Shown: positions 23,843 to 33,542, numbered from the stretch's first letter. The stretch is DNA of 64,000 nt from Kiloniellaceae bacterium (GCA_021776195.1 JAJFGK010000020.1:26329-90328); one strand, 5' to 3'. Translations and numbers: made by a program. Notes: a model not told the origin generated them from the letters alone.

Positions 23843-26560
23843 ATGGCCGGCGGCAAAGGATTTATGGCGCTTTGGAGTATCGGCGACCCTTGCGAGGGCA
23901 AGCCCGACCAGCAGTCCAAGGATTGCAAGGAGGCCTTTTCCAAGGACCTGGCCGAGGTCGCCGAAACCCTGCGCCAGTTGGTCGGCCTGGGCAGCGAAGA
24001 GGTGCGGTCCAATCTCGCCAAGCAGCAAGACAAGGCCATCGGCGTCTATCAGAAGGTTCAGGGTGCCAACGATTCGGCACAGCCGGAGAAGGCTGAAAAG
24101 AACACCGGCAAGCTGCTGGACTGGACCGCCAAGCTGAAACAGGACGCCTTGTCGATGCTCGACAAGGCAAAGGCCGCCTACGATGAGTGGATGACCTACG
24201 CCGCGCTCCATCACGAAACCACGGAGCGGGTCGAGCAGCTCGACAAGGGCAAACATCCAAAGGCGCCGGCCTTTCTCAAGGCCCTGGAGCGGATCGACGG
24301 ATTTGTCGCCGACAGCAAATGGCACGAGGCCAAGGTAGGGCTGGAAGCGCTCGCCGCGAAGGTCGGAGAAGCGCTGGATACGTTTCTGGCCGATCAAAAG
24401 CTATGGGAGGTGGAGTGCGCCGAGGCCCGCGACGCCCTGATGGAGCTCATGAAAGAGGTCGAGGCCATCACGGTCCTGCCCAAGCCGCTGGCGGGCCAAC
24501 GCGTCCAGTTGAAAAAGCGCAACGGCACCATCCAACCGCTGGTCAAGGACGGGCTGTTCGAAGTCGCCATGGAGGCGGCCGACAGTCTCGCCGACGCCTG
24601 CGACACGTTTTTGGAGGAATACAAGGCCTGGCTCGCGTTGCAGGAGGAGTACGAGAAGCTCGAGTCAGAACTGCGGCCCAGAATCACGCAGGCCTTGAAT
24701 GCCGATGCCTTCAACGAGGAACTGCGGACCGAGCAGAAGCTCATCGACAAGACCAACTCCAACATGGTCAACCAGGCCAAGGCCCTGGATTTCAAGACCA
24801 CCCTGATCATGGCCAAGGACATGTCGGGGCGGCTCGACAACTTCGAAATGCGTTTGGCAGCGCTCGGCGATCAGGCCGGCGTGATCCCGTACTATGAGGC
24901 GATGAAGTCGCCGATCGCCAATGCCTTGGCCGCCCCCGATACCAAGGTCCTGGCGCCCTACCGTGCGGCGCTGGAGGCCGAGTGCGGTGCTATCGAGTCG
25001 GCAATCCTGGCCGAGGAGTTCGGCGAAGCCGGCGCCTGCCTCATTCCTCTCGACGAGGCGCTGGTCGCCTTCCAACGGGCCCAGACCGCGTTTGACAACA
25101 AGATCAAAGAGATCGAATCGCTGATCGACAACGCGCATGTCCTGCTGGAAGACGACATGACCCGGGCTGCCATCGAAAGCTTGTCGGAAGACGAACTGCA
25201 AAGCCTGCCGGGCGCCCTGCGCGGCAAGCTGATGAAGATCCTGAAGACCGGCATCATCATGCCGGAGGACAAGGCGGCCCAGGCGCGCCTGGCCGAGACC
25301 ACGCCGGAAGACAAGAAAGACCACGGCAAGGAGCTCGCCGCGGCGCAAAAGCGCTACCAGGATCTGCTGAAGGTTCCCAAGGAAAAGCGCGAGAGGCTGA
25401 AGGAACAGCTCGGCGATCTGAAGGACCATCTGGCGATCGCGGAGAAATACCACAAGGAAGGCGACCACAGCCTGGTCGGCGAGTGGCTCATCGATATCAA
25501 CGAGGATTTCGACGAGGCCCACGCCATTCTGGATCTGTTGACCGGCTACCCCGATGAAAAGTCGCTGAAGGCGGTGCTGGACAACCGCGAGGGCGCCGAG
25601 GCGCTGGACAAGATTATCAAGGGGCTGCCCGACAACACGCCGCAACAGGCCTTTCGCGCCGCCATCGAGGCGCGCTTCGGCAAGGAGGTCGAGCTCTGGG
25701 ACACGCCGGCTGACTACGACGAACTGAATGCCACCGACGACAAGTCGATGAAGGCCACATACGAGGCGCTGGAGCTACTTCCCGATTGGCAGGTCGAAGG
25801 CAACGACCGCTTCGACAAGTTCGTGCGCTTTGCCGATAAAAAGAAGAAGACCTCCTACTACCGGCCCGGCCAGGACCAGGTCGAAGTGGCTTGCCGCGGG
25901 GCCAGCACGCCGTTCCTCGAAAAGGGTTGGGTGAACCCGAAAGACGAGGGCGTGCCTTCGGACTATCAGCGCAACCCGCACGCCCAGGACGCGCCGATCT
26001 ATACCTTCACCACGCTCCACGAGGTCGGTCATGCCGTCGATGCCAAGGCGGCCTACATGGACAAGAATCAAGGAAAAGACCAGTTGGGCGGCTGGAAAGA
26101 ATACGGATCGAACCCGTCGGTCATCGCAGAAATCGCGGCGGATCACTTCGGCTACGACAGCGGCCACATTCTCGACATGCTGAACCACAAGGAGCGCAAG
26201 GCGGCGAAGTTTCCCAAGCCACCGAGCAAGGACGAGGCCGCGGTCAAGGCCTGGAAGGATGCCTACGACAAGGCCCGGATCTGGTGCGAGGCGATCAGCG
26301 ATCCGGACAAGAACGGGCTCTGGTGGTCGGCCAGCAGGTCCAAGAAGCATGCGATCGGCGGCCGCGTCTATCACAAGGCCTACAGTTCCTCATGGGTCAG
26401 CTACAACCTTGCGGCCCGCAGCCAGGGCATCACCCGCTACCAGTTCCGGGCGCCAGGCGAGTGGTTCGCCGAGATCTATGCGGCCTTCTACATGGGCCAG
26501 CTCAAGAGCTCGAACCCCCACAACAAATGGCTGCGCGCGCTCGAAAAGCCGCCCGCCTAA
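23843..26560 (+). CDS. Giant helical-repeat protein with C-terminal HExxH metalloprotease-like domain
   Basis: 905 residues, no signal peptide or membrane segment, unusually rich in Lys, Glu, Ala and Asp. Residues about 30-600 are almost wholly helical and contain related units, for example starting near 159 (KWHEAKVGLEALAAKVGEAL), 239 (FEVAMEAADSLADACDTFL) and 393 (FGEAGACLIPLDEALVAF), each followed by a second helix with a W/F/Y-rich turn. The C-terminal roughly 260 residues look like a zinc metalloprotease: TLHEVGHAVDAK (His726, Glu727, His730, with Asp733) and a downstream EWFAEIYAAFY whose Glu877 could be the third ligand. The arrangement recalls gluzincin or anthrax-lethal-factor-like domains, but I cannot assign a family. 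A CpXC-like gene follows after 33 bases. It could be an effector or a self-acting regulator; function unknown. Confidence 0.8.
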   Translation: MAGGKGFMALWSIGDPCEGKPDQQSKDCKEAFSKDLAEVAETLRQLVGLGSEEVRSNLAKQQDKAIGVYQKVQGANDSAQPEKAEKNTGKLLDWTAKLKQDALSMLDKAKAAYDEWMTYAALHHETTERVEQLDKGKHPKAPAFLKALERIDGFVADSKWHEAKVGLEALAAKVGEALDTFLADQKLWEVECAEARDALMELMKEVEAITVLPKPLAGQRVQLKKRNGTIQPLVKDGLFEVAMEAADSLADACDTFLEEYKAWLALQEEYEKLESELRPRITQALNADAFNEELRTEQKLIDKTNSNMVNQAKALDFKTTLIMAKDMSGRLDNFEMRLAALGDQAGVIPYYEAMKSPIANALAAPDTKVLAPYRAALEAECGAIESAILAEEFGEAGACLIPLDEALVAFQRAQTAFDNKIKEIESLIDNAHVLLEDDMTRAAIESLSEDELQSLPGALRGKLMKILKTGIIMPEDKAAQARLAETTPEDKKDHGKELAAAQKRYQDLLKVPKEKRERLKEQLGDLKDHLAIAEKYHKEGDHSLVGEWLIDINEDFDEAHAILDLLTGYPDEKSLKAVLDNREGAEALDKIIKGLPDNTPQQAFRAAIEARFGKEVELWDTPADYDELNATDDKSMKATYEALELLPDWQVEGNDRFDKFVRFADKKKKTSYYRPGQDQVEVACRGASTPFLEKGWVNPKDEGVPSDYQRNPHAQDAPIYTFTTLHEVGHAVDAKAAYMDKNQGKDQLGGWKEYGSNPSVIAEIAADHFGYDSGHILDMLNHKERKAAKFPKPPSKDEAAVKAWKDAYDKARIWCEAISDPDKNGLWWSASRSKKHAIGGRVYHKAYSSSWVSYNLAARSQGITRYQFRAPGEWFAEIYAAFYMGQLKSSNPHNKWLRALEKPPA

Positions 26561-26593
26561 CAGCCGCCAACTCCAGAGATCAGGATCGAAACG

Positions 26594-27283
26594 ATGTCCA
26601 TATTTCGCAACCAGACCGTCGCCTGTCCGTCCTGCGGCAGCGATGTCAGCTTCGAGGTGGTCTTCTCGGTCAACGCCGATCGGCGCCCAGACCTGCGCGA
26701 CGAGATCATCGCGCGGCGGTTTCAGGAGGAAACCTGTGGCCAGTGCAAGACGGCCTTCCGACTGGAGCCGCAGTTGACCTACTACGACCTCCGGCGCGGT
26801 CAGTGGCTGGCCGTTCAACCGATCACCGAGAAAGGAAACTGGGCCGCGCGCGAGCAGGAATGCCGGGAGATTTACGAGCAGGCCTACGGCGAGAAAGCGT
26901 CGGATGCCGCCCGCGCCCTGGGCGAGGGCATCACACCGCGCTTGGTCTTCGGTTGGGCGGCCTTTCGCGAGAAACTCATTGTTGCCGAGGCCGGTCTGGA
27001 CGACCGTTGCCTGGAGCGGCTCAAGCTGGCCCTGCTGCGCTGCCTGCCCCGCTTGCCCTGGGGTCAGACCGCCGAACTGCGCCTCGTCGAAGTGAAAGGC
27101 GGCAAGTTGGCCCTGGCCTGGATCGAAGCCTGGAAGGACGCGGCCGTCGAGGTCCTGGAAGTGGATCGCGCGCTCTATGACCAGATGGCGGACACCAGGG
27201 GGGCCTGGGCCGGCCTCATGAGCGAATCCGAGGCCGCCTTCTACGTCGATATGGAGCGCCAGATTTTCGCGCAGGCCGCCTAG
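26594..27283 (+). CDS. CpXC-domain-like protein with four-cysteine zinc site
   Basis: 229 residues. The N-terminus has two Cys pairs, CPSC at 11-14 and CGQC at 48-51, separated by a strand-rich segment (SFEVVFSVNADRRPDLRDEI), matching the CpXC domain pattern, a putative zinc knuckle of unknown role. The rest (about 80-229) is mixed alpha/beta with no known motif (LVFGWAAFREKLI, LVEVKGGKLALAWIEAW). No signal peptide. It starts 33 bases after the HExxH protein with the same orientation, so they are probably one operon and may act together as effector and partner, substrate or inhibitor. It ends 2 bases before the convergent class V enzyme. Confidence 0.78.
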   Translation: MSIFRNQTVACPSCGSDVSFEVVFSVNADRRPDLRDEIIARRFQEETCGQCKTAFRLEPQLTYYDLRRGQWLAVQPITEKGNWAAREQECREIYEQAYGEKASDAARALGEGITPRLVFGWAAFREKLIVAEAGLDDRCLERLKLALLRCLPRLPWGQTAELRLVEVKGGKLALAWIEAWKDAAVEVLEVDRALYDQMADTRGAWAGLMSESEAAFYVDMERQIFAQAA

Positions 27284-27285
27284 AT

Positions 27286-28428
27286 TTAACCCCGGTAGGC
27301 CTCCAGCGCGGTGAGCAGTGCCTCGCTGTCGCTGGCTTCGTTGTAGATCGCCGCCGAGACCCGCAGCCAGTTGCGGCCCTGAATCTCGTTGACCGAGACC
27401 ACGACGTCGTGCCGCGCGTCCAGGGCCATGGCGATCTGCTTGGGGTCACCGTCGAAGCCGTCGGGGAGACGCAGGGTCGCCATCGAGCCCATCATCGCAG
27501 CCGGGCCGGACAGGGGTTCTCCCAGGGCGCCGGAGAGCCTCGCGCCCATGGCCAGCGCCAAGGCCTGGCCCCGTTGTCGCAGGGCTGGCCCGCCCATGGC
27601 CTCGTGCCAGTCGAGTGCCGCGGTCACCGAGAGCCAGGCACTGGGATCGCGGGTGCCGGTCCAGTCGAACTCGGCCCGGTATCCCAGCCCGTAGCCGTGG
27701 GAGATGATCACCGGATGCAAATGATCCTGCCTGGCCGGCGCGGTCCAAAGAAAGCCGCAGCCGCGCGGGGCGCAGAGCCACTTGTGGCCATTGCCGACAT
27801 ACCAGTCGACCCCGAGCGCCGGAATATCCAGGTCGAGCATGCCCGGGGCATGGGCGCCGTCGACGAAGAGGGCGACATCCGCTCGCCGGCAGCGCGCGGC
27901 AATTTCGGCAACGGGCAGGATCAGGCCCGAGCGGGAAGTGACATGGTCGATGAAGACCGCCTTGGTGCGCGGCCCGATCCGCGCCTCCAGGACCGCCACC
28001 ACGGCTGCCGGGTCGGGGACCGGGATCGGCAGGGCGATCTCTTCGATTTCAACTCCCCGCCGCCCGGCGTGATGCCGCAAGGCCTGACGCACGGCGTTGT
28101 AAACCTCGCCGGTCGCCAGCAGATGGTCGCCGGGCTCCAGGACGAGAGAGGCGATGACGGCGTTGGCGCCGGCCGTGGCATTGTCGACGAAGACCCAGTC
28201 GTCGCCTCGGCCGCCGAACGCCGCGGCGACCCGCCTGGCGGCCTCCCGCAGCAGGTCCGGCAGTTCGGCCCGCATGAAGCCGGTCGGGTTGCGCTCGATG
28301 CGTTCGCGCCAGCCGGCCTGCGCCGCGGTCAGGGCCAGGGGCACGGCGCCATAGGAGCCATGATTGAGATGCGTCTTGCCGCTGTCCAACGCGAAGTCGG
28401 CAAGGCGCAGGTGGCCATAGTCGATCAT
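27286..28428 (-). CDS. Aminotransferase class V-fold PLP enzyme
   Basis: 380 residues, isopenicillin-N-epimerase/cysteine-desulfurase-like fold. LNHGSYGAVP near the N-terminus; VDGAHAPG (Asp190, His193) and the PLP lysine Lys216 in VGNGHKWLCAPRG. It has no cysteine loop of a desulfurase. Substrate unknown; family members act as epimerases, lyases or aminotransferases. It is separated by 16 bases from the dimethylargininase-like gene upstream and likely forms an operon with it. It converges with the CpXC gene. Confidence 0.85.
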   Translation of the reverse strand: MIDYGHLRLADFALDSGKTHLNHGSYGAVPLALTAAQAGWRERIERNPTGFMRAELPDLLREAARRVAAAFGGRGDDWVFVDNATAGANAVIASLVLEPGDHLLATGEVYNAVRQALRHHAGRRGVEIEEIALPIPVPDPAAVVAVLEARIGPRTKAVFIDHVTSRSGLILPVAEIAARCRRADVALFVDGAHAPGMLDLDIPALGVDWYVGNGHKWLCAPRGCGFLWTAPARQDHLHPVIISHGYGLGYRAEFDWTGTRDPSAWLSVTAALDWHEAMGGPALRQRGQALALAMGARLSGALGEPLSGPAAMMGSMATLRLPDGFDGDPKQIAMALDARHDVVVSVNEIQGRNWLRVSAAIYNEASDSEALLTALEAYRG

Positions 28429-28444
28429 CGCTCGGTCTCCCAGA

Positions 28445-29314
28445 TCACGCCGCGCGGACCAGGGGCCGGGTCAGGCAGGTCGGGCCGCCTTCGCCCTTGG
28501 CGGAGATTTCCGAGCCGTCGTAGAGCGTCACCTGGCAACCGGCGGCCTCCAAACGGCGGCGGGTTTCCGGGTTGCCCTCGACCATCAGGCCGTGGCGCGG
28601 CGCCAGCGCCAGGACGTTGCAGGCCATCGAGGCAAACTCCTCGTCGGGGACCTCCACCAGGGTCATGCCGCGGTCCAGCAACCAGGTGCGGAAGGGCACC
28701 GACATGAGCGGCGAGTAGACCAGCGCCAGATCGTGATCCAAAGGGCTGACGATCGACATCAGGTGAAATACATCGGCCGGCCCCTTGTAGTGGGGCAGGG
28801 GGACGACCTGGAGGTCCACTTCCGGCCCCAGAAGGTCGCGCAGTTGGGCGATGCCGCTGGCATTGGTGCGATAGCCCCAGGCGACCGCGCAGGTCGTGGC
28901 GTCGAACCAGACGAAGTCGCCGCCCTCGACCTTGCCGTCGTCCTTCACCGCGCCGGCCTGCGGCAGATCCAAACCGGTAAAGAAAGCGGCGGCGACGGCC
29001 GGCTCGCCCTCGCGTTCGGCCTTGCCCATGGCGCAGTCGATCATGCCCGCTGGCGAGATCAGGTTGGCGTCGCGGACGTAGAGACTGTCGAGAAAGAGCG
29101 CGTCGTCGCCGGGCAGGAAATCGATTCCCGCGCCGGCTCCTTCGATGATCCCGACGAGGCTGTCGTACTGGGCCAGGGCGCGGTCGAAATCCGGCTCGGC
29201 ATGGTAGTTCAGGCGCTGCCACTCCCGGGCGATCTTGTCGCGGCTGCGAAAGGCCTCGCGCGGGTGACGCAGCGCCACCCGTTCCAGGCGGCCGTACTCA
29301 TTGAAAGCGGTCAT
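28445..29314 (-). CDS. Amidinotransferase/dimethylarginine dimethylaminohydrolase-family enzyme
   Basis: 289 residues, guanidino-group-modifying (pentein) fold. Conserved sites seen: DSLYVRDANLI, EGGDFVWF (130-136), the catalytic histidine in DVFHLMS (His184) and a C-terminal nucleophile cysteine in GGPTCLTRP (Cys280). Members hydrolyse methylarginine to citrulline plus an amine, or act on arginine or related guanidines. The start ATG at 29312-29314 follows GGGGATCC. It leads a two-gene unit with the class V PLP enzyme. Confidence 0.87.
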   Translation of the reverse strand: MTAFNEYGRLERVALRHPREAFRSRDKIAREWQRLNYHAEPDFDRALAQYDSLVGIIEGAGAGIDFLPGDDALFLDSLYVRDANLISPAGMIDCAMGKAEREGEPAVAAAFFTGLDLPQAGAVKDDGKVEGGDFVWFDATTCAVAWGYRTNASGIAQLRDLLGPEVDLQVVPLPHYKGPADVFHLMSIVSPLDHDLALVYSPLMSVPFRTWLLDRGMTLVEVPDEEFASMACNVLALAPRHGLMVEGNPETRRRLEAAGCQVTLYDGSEISAKGEGGPTCLTRPLVRAA

Positions 29315-29546
29315 GGGATCCCCGAGCCTCTTGGCAAATTGTGAATCAGCGCGCTAGCTAGCCGATAGGACCCACCGGCGTCAATCCGGCCCCCCGGAGC
29401 CTTCAGAGGACTGGCCGGGTCGGCGATCTATCGGGTGCCGGCCCGTCCGATAGGGCAAAAGAAACCGGTGGAGCCATCGCGATGCCGTCGCTATGCTGCC
29501 CGCCGCTTTAAAAGCCGATGACAGCATCGGTGTGGGGAGGTTCGAA

Positions 29547-31286
29547 ATGCCACTTGATTCCGACAGCAATCCCTCGTTCGACAAGGCCAAGCTGCCGAGC
29601 CGCCATGTATCGGTCGGGCCGGCCAGCGCCCCGCATCGGTCTTACTACTATGCCATGGGCATGACCGACCGGGAGATCACCCAGCCCTTCGTTGGCGTGG
29701 CGACCTGCTGGAACGAGGCCGCGCCCTGCAACATCTCCCTGGCGCGCCAGGCCCAGGTGGTCAAGCGCGGTGTCAAGGCGGCCCAGGGAACGCCGCGCGA
29801 GTTCACCACCATCACCGTGACCGACGGCATCGCCATGGGTCACTCCGGCATGAAGTCCTCCCTGGTCAGCCGCGATCTGATCGCCGACTCGGTGGAGTTG
29901 ACCATGCGCGGGCACTGTTATGACGCCCTGGTCGGGCTGGCCGGCTGCGACAAGTCGTTGCCCGGCATGATGATGGCCATGGTGCGGCTCAACGTGCCCT
30001 CGGTCTTCATCTACGGCGGCTCGATCCTGCCGGGCCGCCACAAGGGCAAGGATATCACGGTCCAGGATGTCTTCGAGGCGGTCGGCGCCCACTCGGCCGG
30101 CAAGATCGACGACGATGAACTGCGCGACATCGAATGCGCGGCCTGCCCGTCGGCCGGGTCCTGCGGCGGCCAGTTCACCGCCAACACAATGGCCTGCGTG
30201 TCCGAGGCGATCGGCCTTGCATTGCCCGGCTCGGCCGGTGCGCCGGCGCCCTACGAGTCCCGCGATGCCTTTTGCGAGGCCTCGGGCGAGGCGGTGATGA
30301 ACCTCCTGGCGCTCGGTATCCGGCCGCGCGATCTGGTCACCCGCAAGTCGCTGGAGAACGCCGCGCGCGTGGTGGCGGCCTCGGGCGGCTCGACCAACGC
30401 CGGCCTGCACCTGCCGGCCATTGCCCACGAGGCCGGCATCGATTTCGATCTGCACGACGTCTGCGACGTCTTCCGCTCGACCCCCTACATCGCCGATCTG
30501 AAACCGGGCGGTAAGTACGTTGCCAAGGACCTCTTCGAGGTCGGCGGCGTCGGCATTATCATGAAGGCCCTTATGGACGGCGGCTATCTGCATGGCGACT
30601 GCATCACGGCGACCGGCAAGACCATCGCCGAGAACTTGGAAACGGTCCGCTTCCCCGAGGCCCAGGACGTGGTGCGCAAGACCAGCACGCCGCTCAGCGC
30701 GACCGGCGGCGTGGTCGGGCTCAAGGGCAACCTGGCGCCCGAAGGCGGCATCGTGAAGATCGCTGGGATGGAAACGCTTCGTTTCAGCGGACCGGCCCGC
30801 TGCTTCGATTGCGAGGAGGACGCCTTTGCCTGTGTCCAGGCCCACGGTTACCAGGAGGGCGATGTTTTCGTGATCCGCTACGAAGGCCCCAAGGGCGGCC
30901 CCGGCATGCGCGAGATGTTGGCGACCACGGCGGCTCTCTACGGCCAGGGCACGGGCGGCAAGGTCGCCTTGATCACCGATGGCCGCTTTTCCGGCGCGAC
31001 CCGCGGCTTTTGCATCGGCCATGTCGGCCCGGAAGCCGCGGTCGGCGGACCCATTGCCCACCTCAAGGACGGCGACTTGATCACCATCGATGCCGCGGCC
31101 GGTACCATCGAGGTCGACCTCAGCGAGGCGGAACTGGCCGAACGCGCCAAGGGCTGGCAGCCACGGTCCCACGACTTCCAGTCCGGGGCCTTGTGGCGCT
31201 ATGCCCAGACGGTCGGCTCGGCCGAAAAGGGCGCCGTGACCCATCCCGGCGGCGGCGCCGAGACCCACTGCTTCGCCGATATCTGA
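29547..31286 (+). CDS. ilvD: Dihydroxy-acid dehydratase
   Basis: 579 residues from the ATG at 29547, which has GGGGAGG 6 bases upstream; 18 codons of open frame before it are unlikely to be translated. Fe-S cluster cysteines are seen in [20 protein letters not shown] and [22 protein letters not shown] and the C-terminal [10 protein letters not shown] are family motifs. It dehydrates 2,3-dihydroxy-acids in valine, isoleucine and pantothenate synthesis; some relatives act on sugar acids. The branched-chain dehydratase is the best fit. slyX follows 23 bases downstream. Confidence 0.93.
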   Translation: MPLDSDSNPSFDKAKLPSRHVSVGPASAPHRSYYYAMGMTDREITQPFVGVATCWNEAAPCNISLARQAQVVKRGVKAAQGTPREFTTITVTDGIAMGHSGMKSSLVSRDLIADSVELTMRGHCYDALVGLAGCDKSLPGMMMAMVRLNVPSVFIYGGSILPGRHKGKDITVQDVFEAVGAHSAGKIDDDELRDIECAACPSAGSCGGQFTANTMACVSEAIGLALPGSAGAPAPYESRDAFCEASGEAVMNLLALGIRPRDLVTRKSLENAARVVAASGGSTNAGLHLPAIAHEAGIDFDLHDVCDVFRSTPYIADLKPGGKYVAKDLFEVGGVGIIMKALMDGGYLHGDCITATGKTIAENLETVRFPEAQDVVRKTSTPLSATGGVVGLKGNLAPEGGIVKIAGMETLRFSGPARCFDCEEDAFACVQAHGYQEGDVFVIRYEGPKGGPGMREMLATTAALYGQGTGGKVALITDGRFSGATRGFCIGHVGPEAAVGGPIAHLKDGDLITIDAAAGTIEVDLSEAELAERAKGWQPRSHDFQSGALWRYAQTVGSAEKGAVTHPGGGAETHCFADI

Positions 31287-31309
31287 CCTGAACCGTGTTG
31301 TAACGTCGA

Positions 31310-31525
31310 ATGAGCGAGGCAGACGAAGAGCGATTGGTCGGGGTGGAGACCCAGTTGGCCCATCAAGGCCAGACGATCGATGAGCTCAGTGCCGTGATCT
31401 CCAAACAGTGGTCCCTGCTGGAGCGCTTGGAGCGGCGTCTGGAGCGCATCGAATCGCGCCTGCTGGAAATGGAAGGCGCGGTCGCGGCCGCCGGGCCGCC
31501 GGAGCCCCCGCCGCCGCATTATTGA
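31310..31525 (+). CDS. slyX: SlyX family protein
   Basis: 71 residues. Short coiled coil: LVGVETQLAHQGQTIDELS and LERLERRLERIESRLLEME, ending in the family's typical proline-rich PPEPPPPHY tail. Function in the cell is not established. It overlaps the end of the convergent MFS gene by 7 bases. Confidence 0.88.
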   Translation: MSEADEERLVGVETQLAHQGQTIDELSAVISKQWSLLERLERRLERIESRLLEMEGAVAAAGPPEPPPPHY

Positions 31526-32739
31526 TCCTTTGCCATCGCCTTCTTTAGCACCAGGCAAGGCAGGATGATCGAAACCGCCAGCATGCCGACCAGGATCAAG
31601 GCGCTTTCGACGCTCCAGCGGTCGCTGACCAGGCCGAACAGCGTCGGCGCAAAGGCGCCCGCGCCGATTCCCAGGGTATAGAAAAGCCCGAAGGCCCGCG
31701 CCTGACGCTGGGGGTCGACGAAATCGCCCACCGTGCCGTAGAGCACCGATGACGTGCCGTTGAGCGCCAGGCCAATGACGGGCAGGAGCGCCAGTGCCGC
31801 GCCATAGGGCAGGGCGACCAGCAGGACTATGCCGACGCCGGTCATGATCTCGGTCAGAACCACCGTGCGGATGATCCCGATGCGCTCGGCCAGCAGGCCG
31901 CAGAGAAGTTTTCCCGTCGCGCCGCCGGCAAAGGTCAGGCCCAGGGCGATCCCGAGAATCGCGGGCGCGGCGCCCTTTTCCAGCAACAGGAATGGCATGA
32001 AGGTGAGAAAGACCGTGCGGGTCATGGAATCGAGGACGCCGACCAAGGAAAGTGCGGCGAATCCGACCGGCTGTTTGATCCCCCAGCCCCTGGGAGCCGT
32101 TGTCGGGAGGTCGCTGCTGCTGGTGTTCCCCTGGGTCGGATCTTCGCGGGCGCCGACGCCAAGGCCGCGGCAGATAAAGTAAAGCGCCAGGCCGGCGAGC
32201 ACCCCGAGTATCCCATAGAGGATGACGCTGTCGCGCCAGCCGATCGCCACGGCGGCGCTTCCGATCGCGGCCGGGAAGACCACCTTGCCAAGGTCGCCGG
32301 TGAAATTGTAGGTGCCGAGCGCGGCCCGCCTTGGCCCGCCGCTGTAGGCCTTCGAGACCACGGCGGAGGCAAGGGGGTGCTGGACGCTCGATCCCATGCC
32401 GATGACCAGCAAGGCCGCCATCAAGGCCATAAAGCCCCAGGAAAAGCCCAAGAGGATGTAACCCGCGGCGGCCAGGATCGTGCCCAGGGAAATCAACCCG
32501 CGCTCGCCAAAGCGCTCGGCGATGAGGCCGGCGGGGATCTGAAAGGTCGCGAGCGCCGTGGAGAAGGATGCCTTCAGCAGTCCGACCTGGGCATGGCTGA
32601 GACCGAAAGCCTCTGCCCACAGCGGCAGCAGGACATAGATCGTATCGGTGAGGCCGTCGTGGAGGAAATGGGCCAGCCCGCTGGCGCCCAAAGCGGCGCG
32701 GCGTCGGCGCCGCACAGCGGGCACGGCCTCGTCGGTCAT
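31519..32739 (-). CDS. Major facilitator superfamily transporter
   Basis: 406 residues from the ATG at 32737-32739 (AAGGTGGGG upstream); a GTG three codons earlier is less likely. About twelve membrane segments, with a basic N-terminus (VRRRRRAAL), the MFS loop 2-3 signature (LIAERFGERGLISLG) and the second-half equivalent (LLAERIGIIRTVV). The start (SGLAHFLHDGLTDTIYVLLPLW) resembles fosmidomycin-resistance-type (Fsr) exporters. Substrate is not predictable. Transcribed toward slyX, with a 7-base overlap of the two 3' ends. Confidence 0.85.
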   Translation of the reverse strand: MTDEAVPAVRRRRRAALGASGLAHFLHDGLTDTIYVLLPLWAEAFGLSHAQVGLLKASFSTALATFQIPAGLIAERFGERGLISLGTILAAAGYILLGFSWGFMALMAALLVIGMGSSVQHPLASAVVSKAYSGGPRRAALGTYNFTGDLGKVVFPAAIGSAAVAIGWRDSVILYGILGVLAGLALYFICRGLGVGAREDPTQGNTSSSDLPTTAPRGWGIKQPVGFAALSLVGVLDSMTRTVFLTFMPFLLLEKGAAPAILGIALGLTFAGGATGKLLCGLLAERIGIIRTVVLTEIMTGVGIVLLVALPYGAALALLPVIGLALNGTSSVLYGTVGDFVDPQRQARAFGLFYTLGIGAGAFAPTLFGLVSDRWSVESALILVGMLAVSIILPCLVLKKAMAKDQ

Positions 32740-32751
32740 GGACCCCACCTT

Positions 32752-32802
32752 ATCATCCCCAAGGCCCGATCATCCCCAGGGCCCGATCATCCCCAGGGCC
32801 TC
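32752..32802. repeat. Three tandem copies of a 17-bp repeat
   Basis: The unit ATCATCCCCAGGGCCCG is present at 32752-32768 (one mismatch), 32769-32785 (exact) and 32786-32802 (degenerate at its end). The last copy encodes the final codons and stop of the rhomboid gene. Too few copies for a CRISPR array and there are no spacers. Confidence 0.8.
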
Positions 32803-33542
32803 GTGCGGGCCTTCTCCCAGCGCGCCTTGTCGCGCAGGGTGATGCCGCCCGGCAGGTCGCCGCCACCGAACAGAGCGATGGTCCGGCGGCGGAAGGGAAA
32901 GATCAAAACCGCGCCGCTGATGAAGCCGCCGATATGAGCCCAAAAGGCCGACCCACTGGTGCCGCCCTGGCCGTAGAGGGCGAAGACCTGATAGCCGAAC
33001 CAGAAGATCAGCAAGGCCCAGGCGGGCAGGTAGATCGGGATGTAGAACACCGGGACCAGCACCTTGGCCCGGGGGTGCAGCACCAGATAGGCGCCAAGGA
33101 CCCCGGACACCGCGCCGCTGGCGCCGATCACCGGGACCTGGGAGCCGGGCTCGGCAATGGCGTGGGTCAGGCCGGCGAGGGCGCCGCAGAGCAGGAAAAA
33201 GACCAGGAAGCGGCCGTGCCCCATGGCGTCTTCAACGTTGTCGCCGAAAACCCAGAGGTAGAGCATATTGCCGCCGAGATGCAGGACGCCGCCGTGGAGG
33301 AACTGATAGGTCAAGAGAGTGAGCCAGGGGTCGACCAACTCGAGGGCCAAAGGCAGGCCATGGGTCCCCTCCAGGGTGACCGGGATGACCCCCAGACCGA
33401 TGATCAGCCGGTTGGCCTCCTCCGGTCCCAGGGCCAGTTGAATCCAGAAGACGGCGATGCAGGCGCCGATCATCCCCCAGGTCACCCAGGGCCGCCAGAT
33501 CAGCAGCCGTGGCGAGGTGTCATCGATCGGAAAGAAGGGCAT
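32787..33542 (-). CDS. Rhomboid-family intramembrane serine protease
   Basis: 251 residues with about six membrane segments. Catalytic serine in GASGAVSGVLG and catalytic histidine in AFWAHIGGFISG; the HGGVLHLGGNMLYLWVFG stretch carries the conserved His/Asn of the family. It cleaves substrates within the inner membrane. The start overlaps the end of the upstream xthA gene by 23 bases in another frame, suggesting translational coupling. The 3' end runs into a 17-bp tandem repeat. Confidence 0.9.
   Translation of the reverse strand: MPFFPIDDTSPRLLIWRPWVTWGMIGACIAVFWIQLALGPEEANRLIIGLGVIPVTLEGTHGLPLALELVDPWLTLLTYQFLHGGVLHLGGNMLYLWVFGDNVEDAMGHGRFLVFFLLCGALAGLTHAIAEPGSQVPVIGASGAVSGVLGAYLVLHPRAKVLVPVFYIPIYLPAWALLIFWFGYQVFALYGQGGTSGSAFWAHIGGFISGAVLIFPFRRRTIALFGGGDLPGGITLRDKARWEKARTRPWG

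Noticed and set aside
29508..31268. 586-codon open frame antisense to ilvD
   Set aside because: Low-complexity His/Gly/Ala/Arg translation, exactly mirrors ilvD; no motif or SD.
32752..32802. CRISPR-like repeats
   Set aside because: Units are directly adjacent without spacers and number only three.
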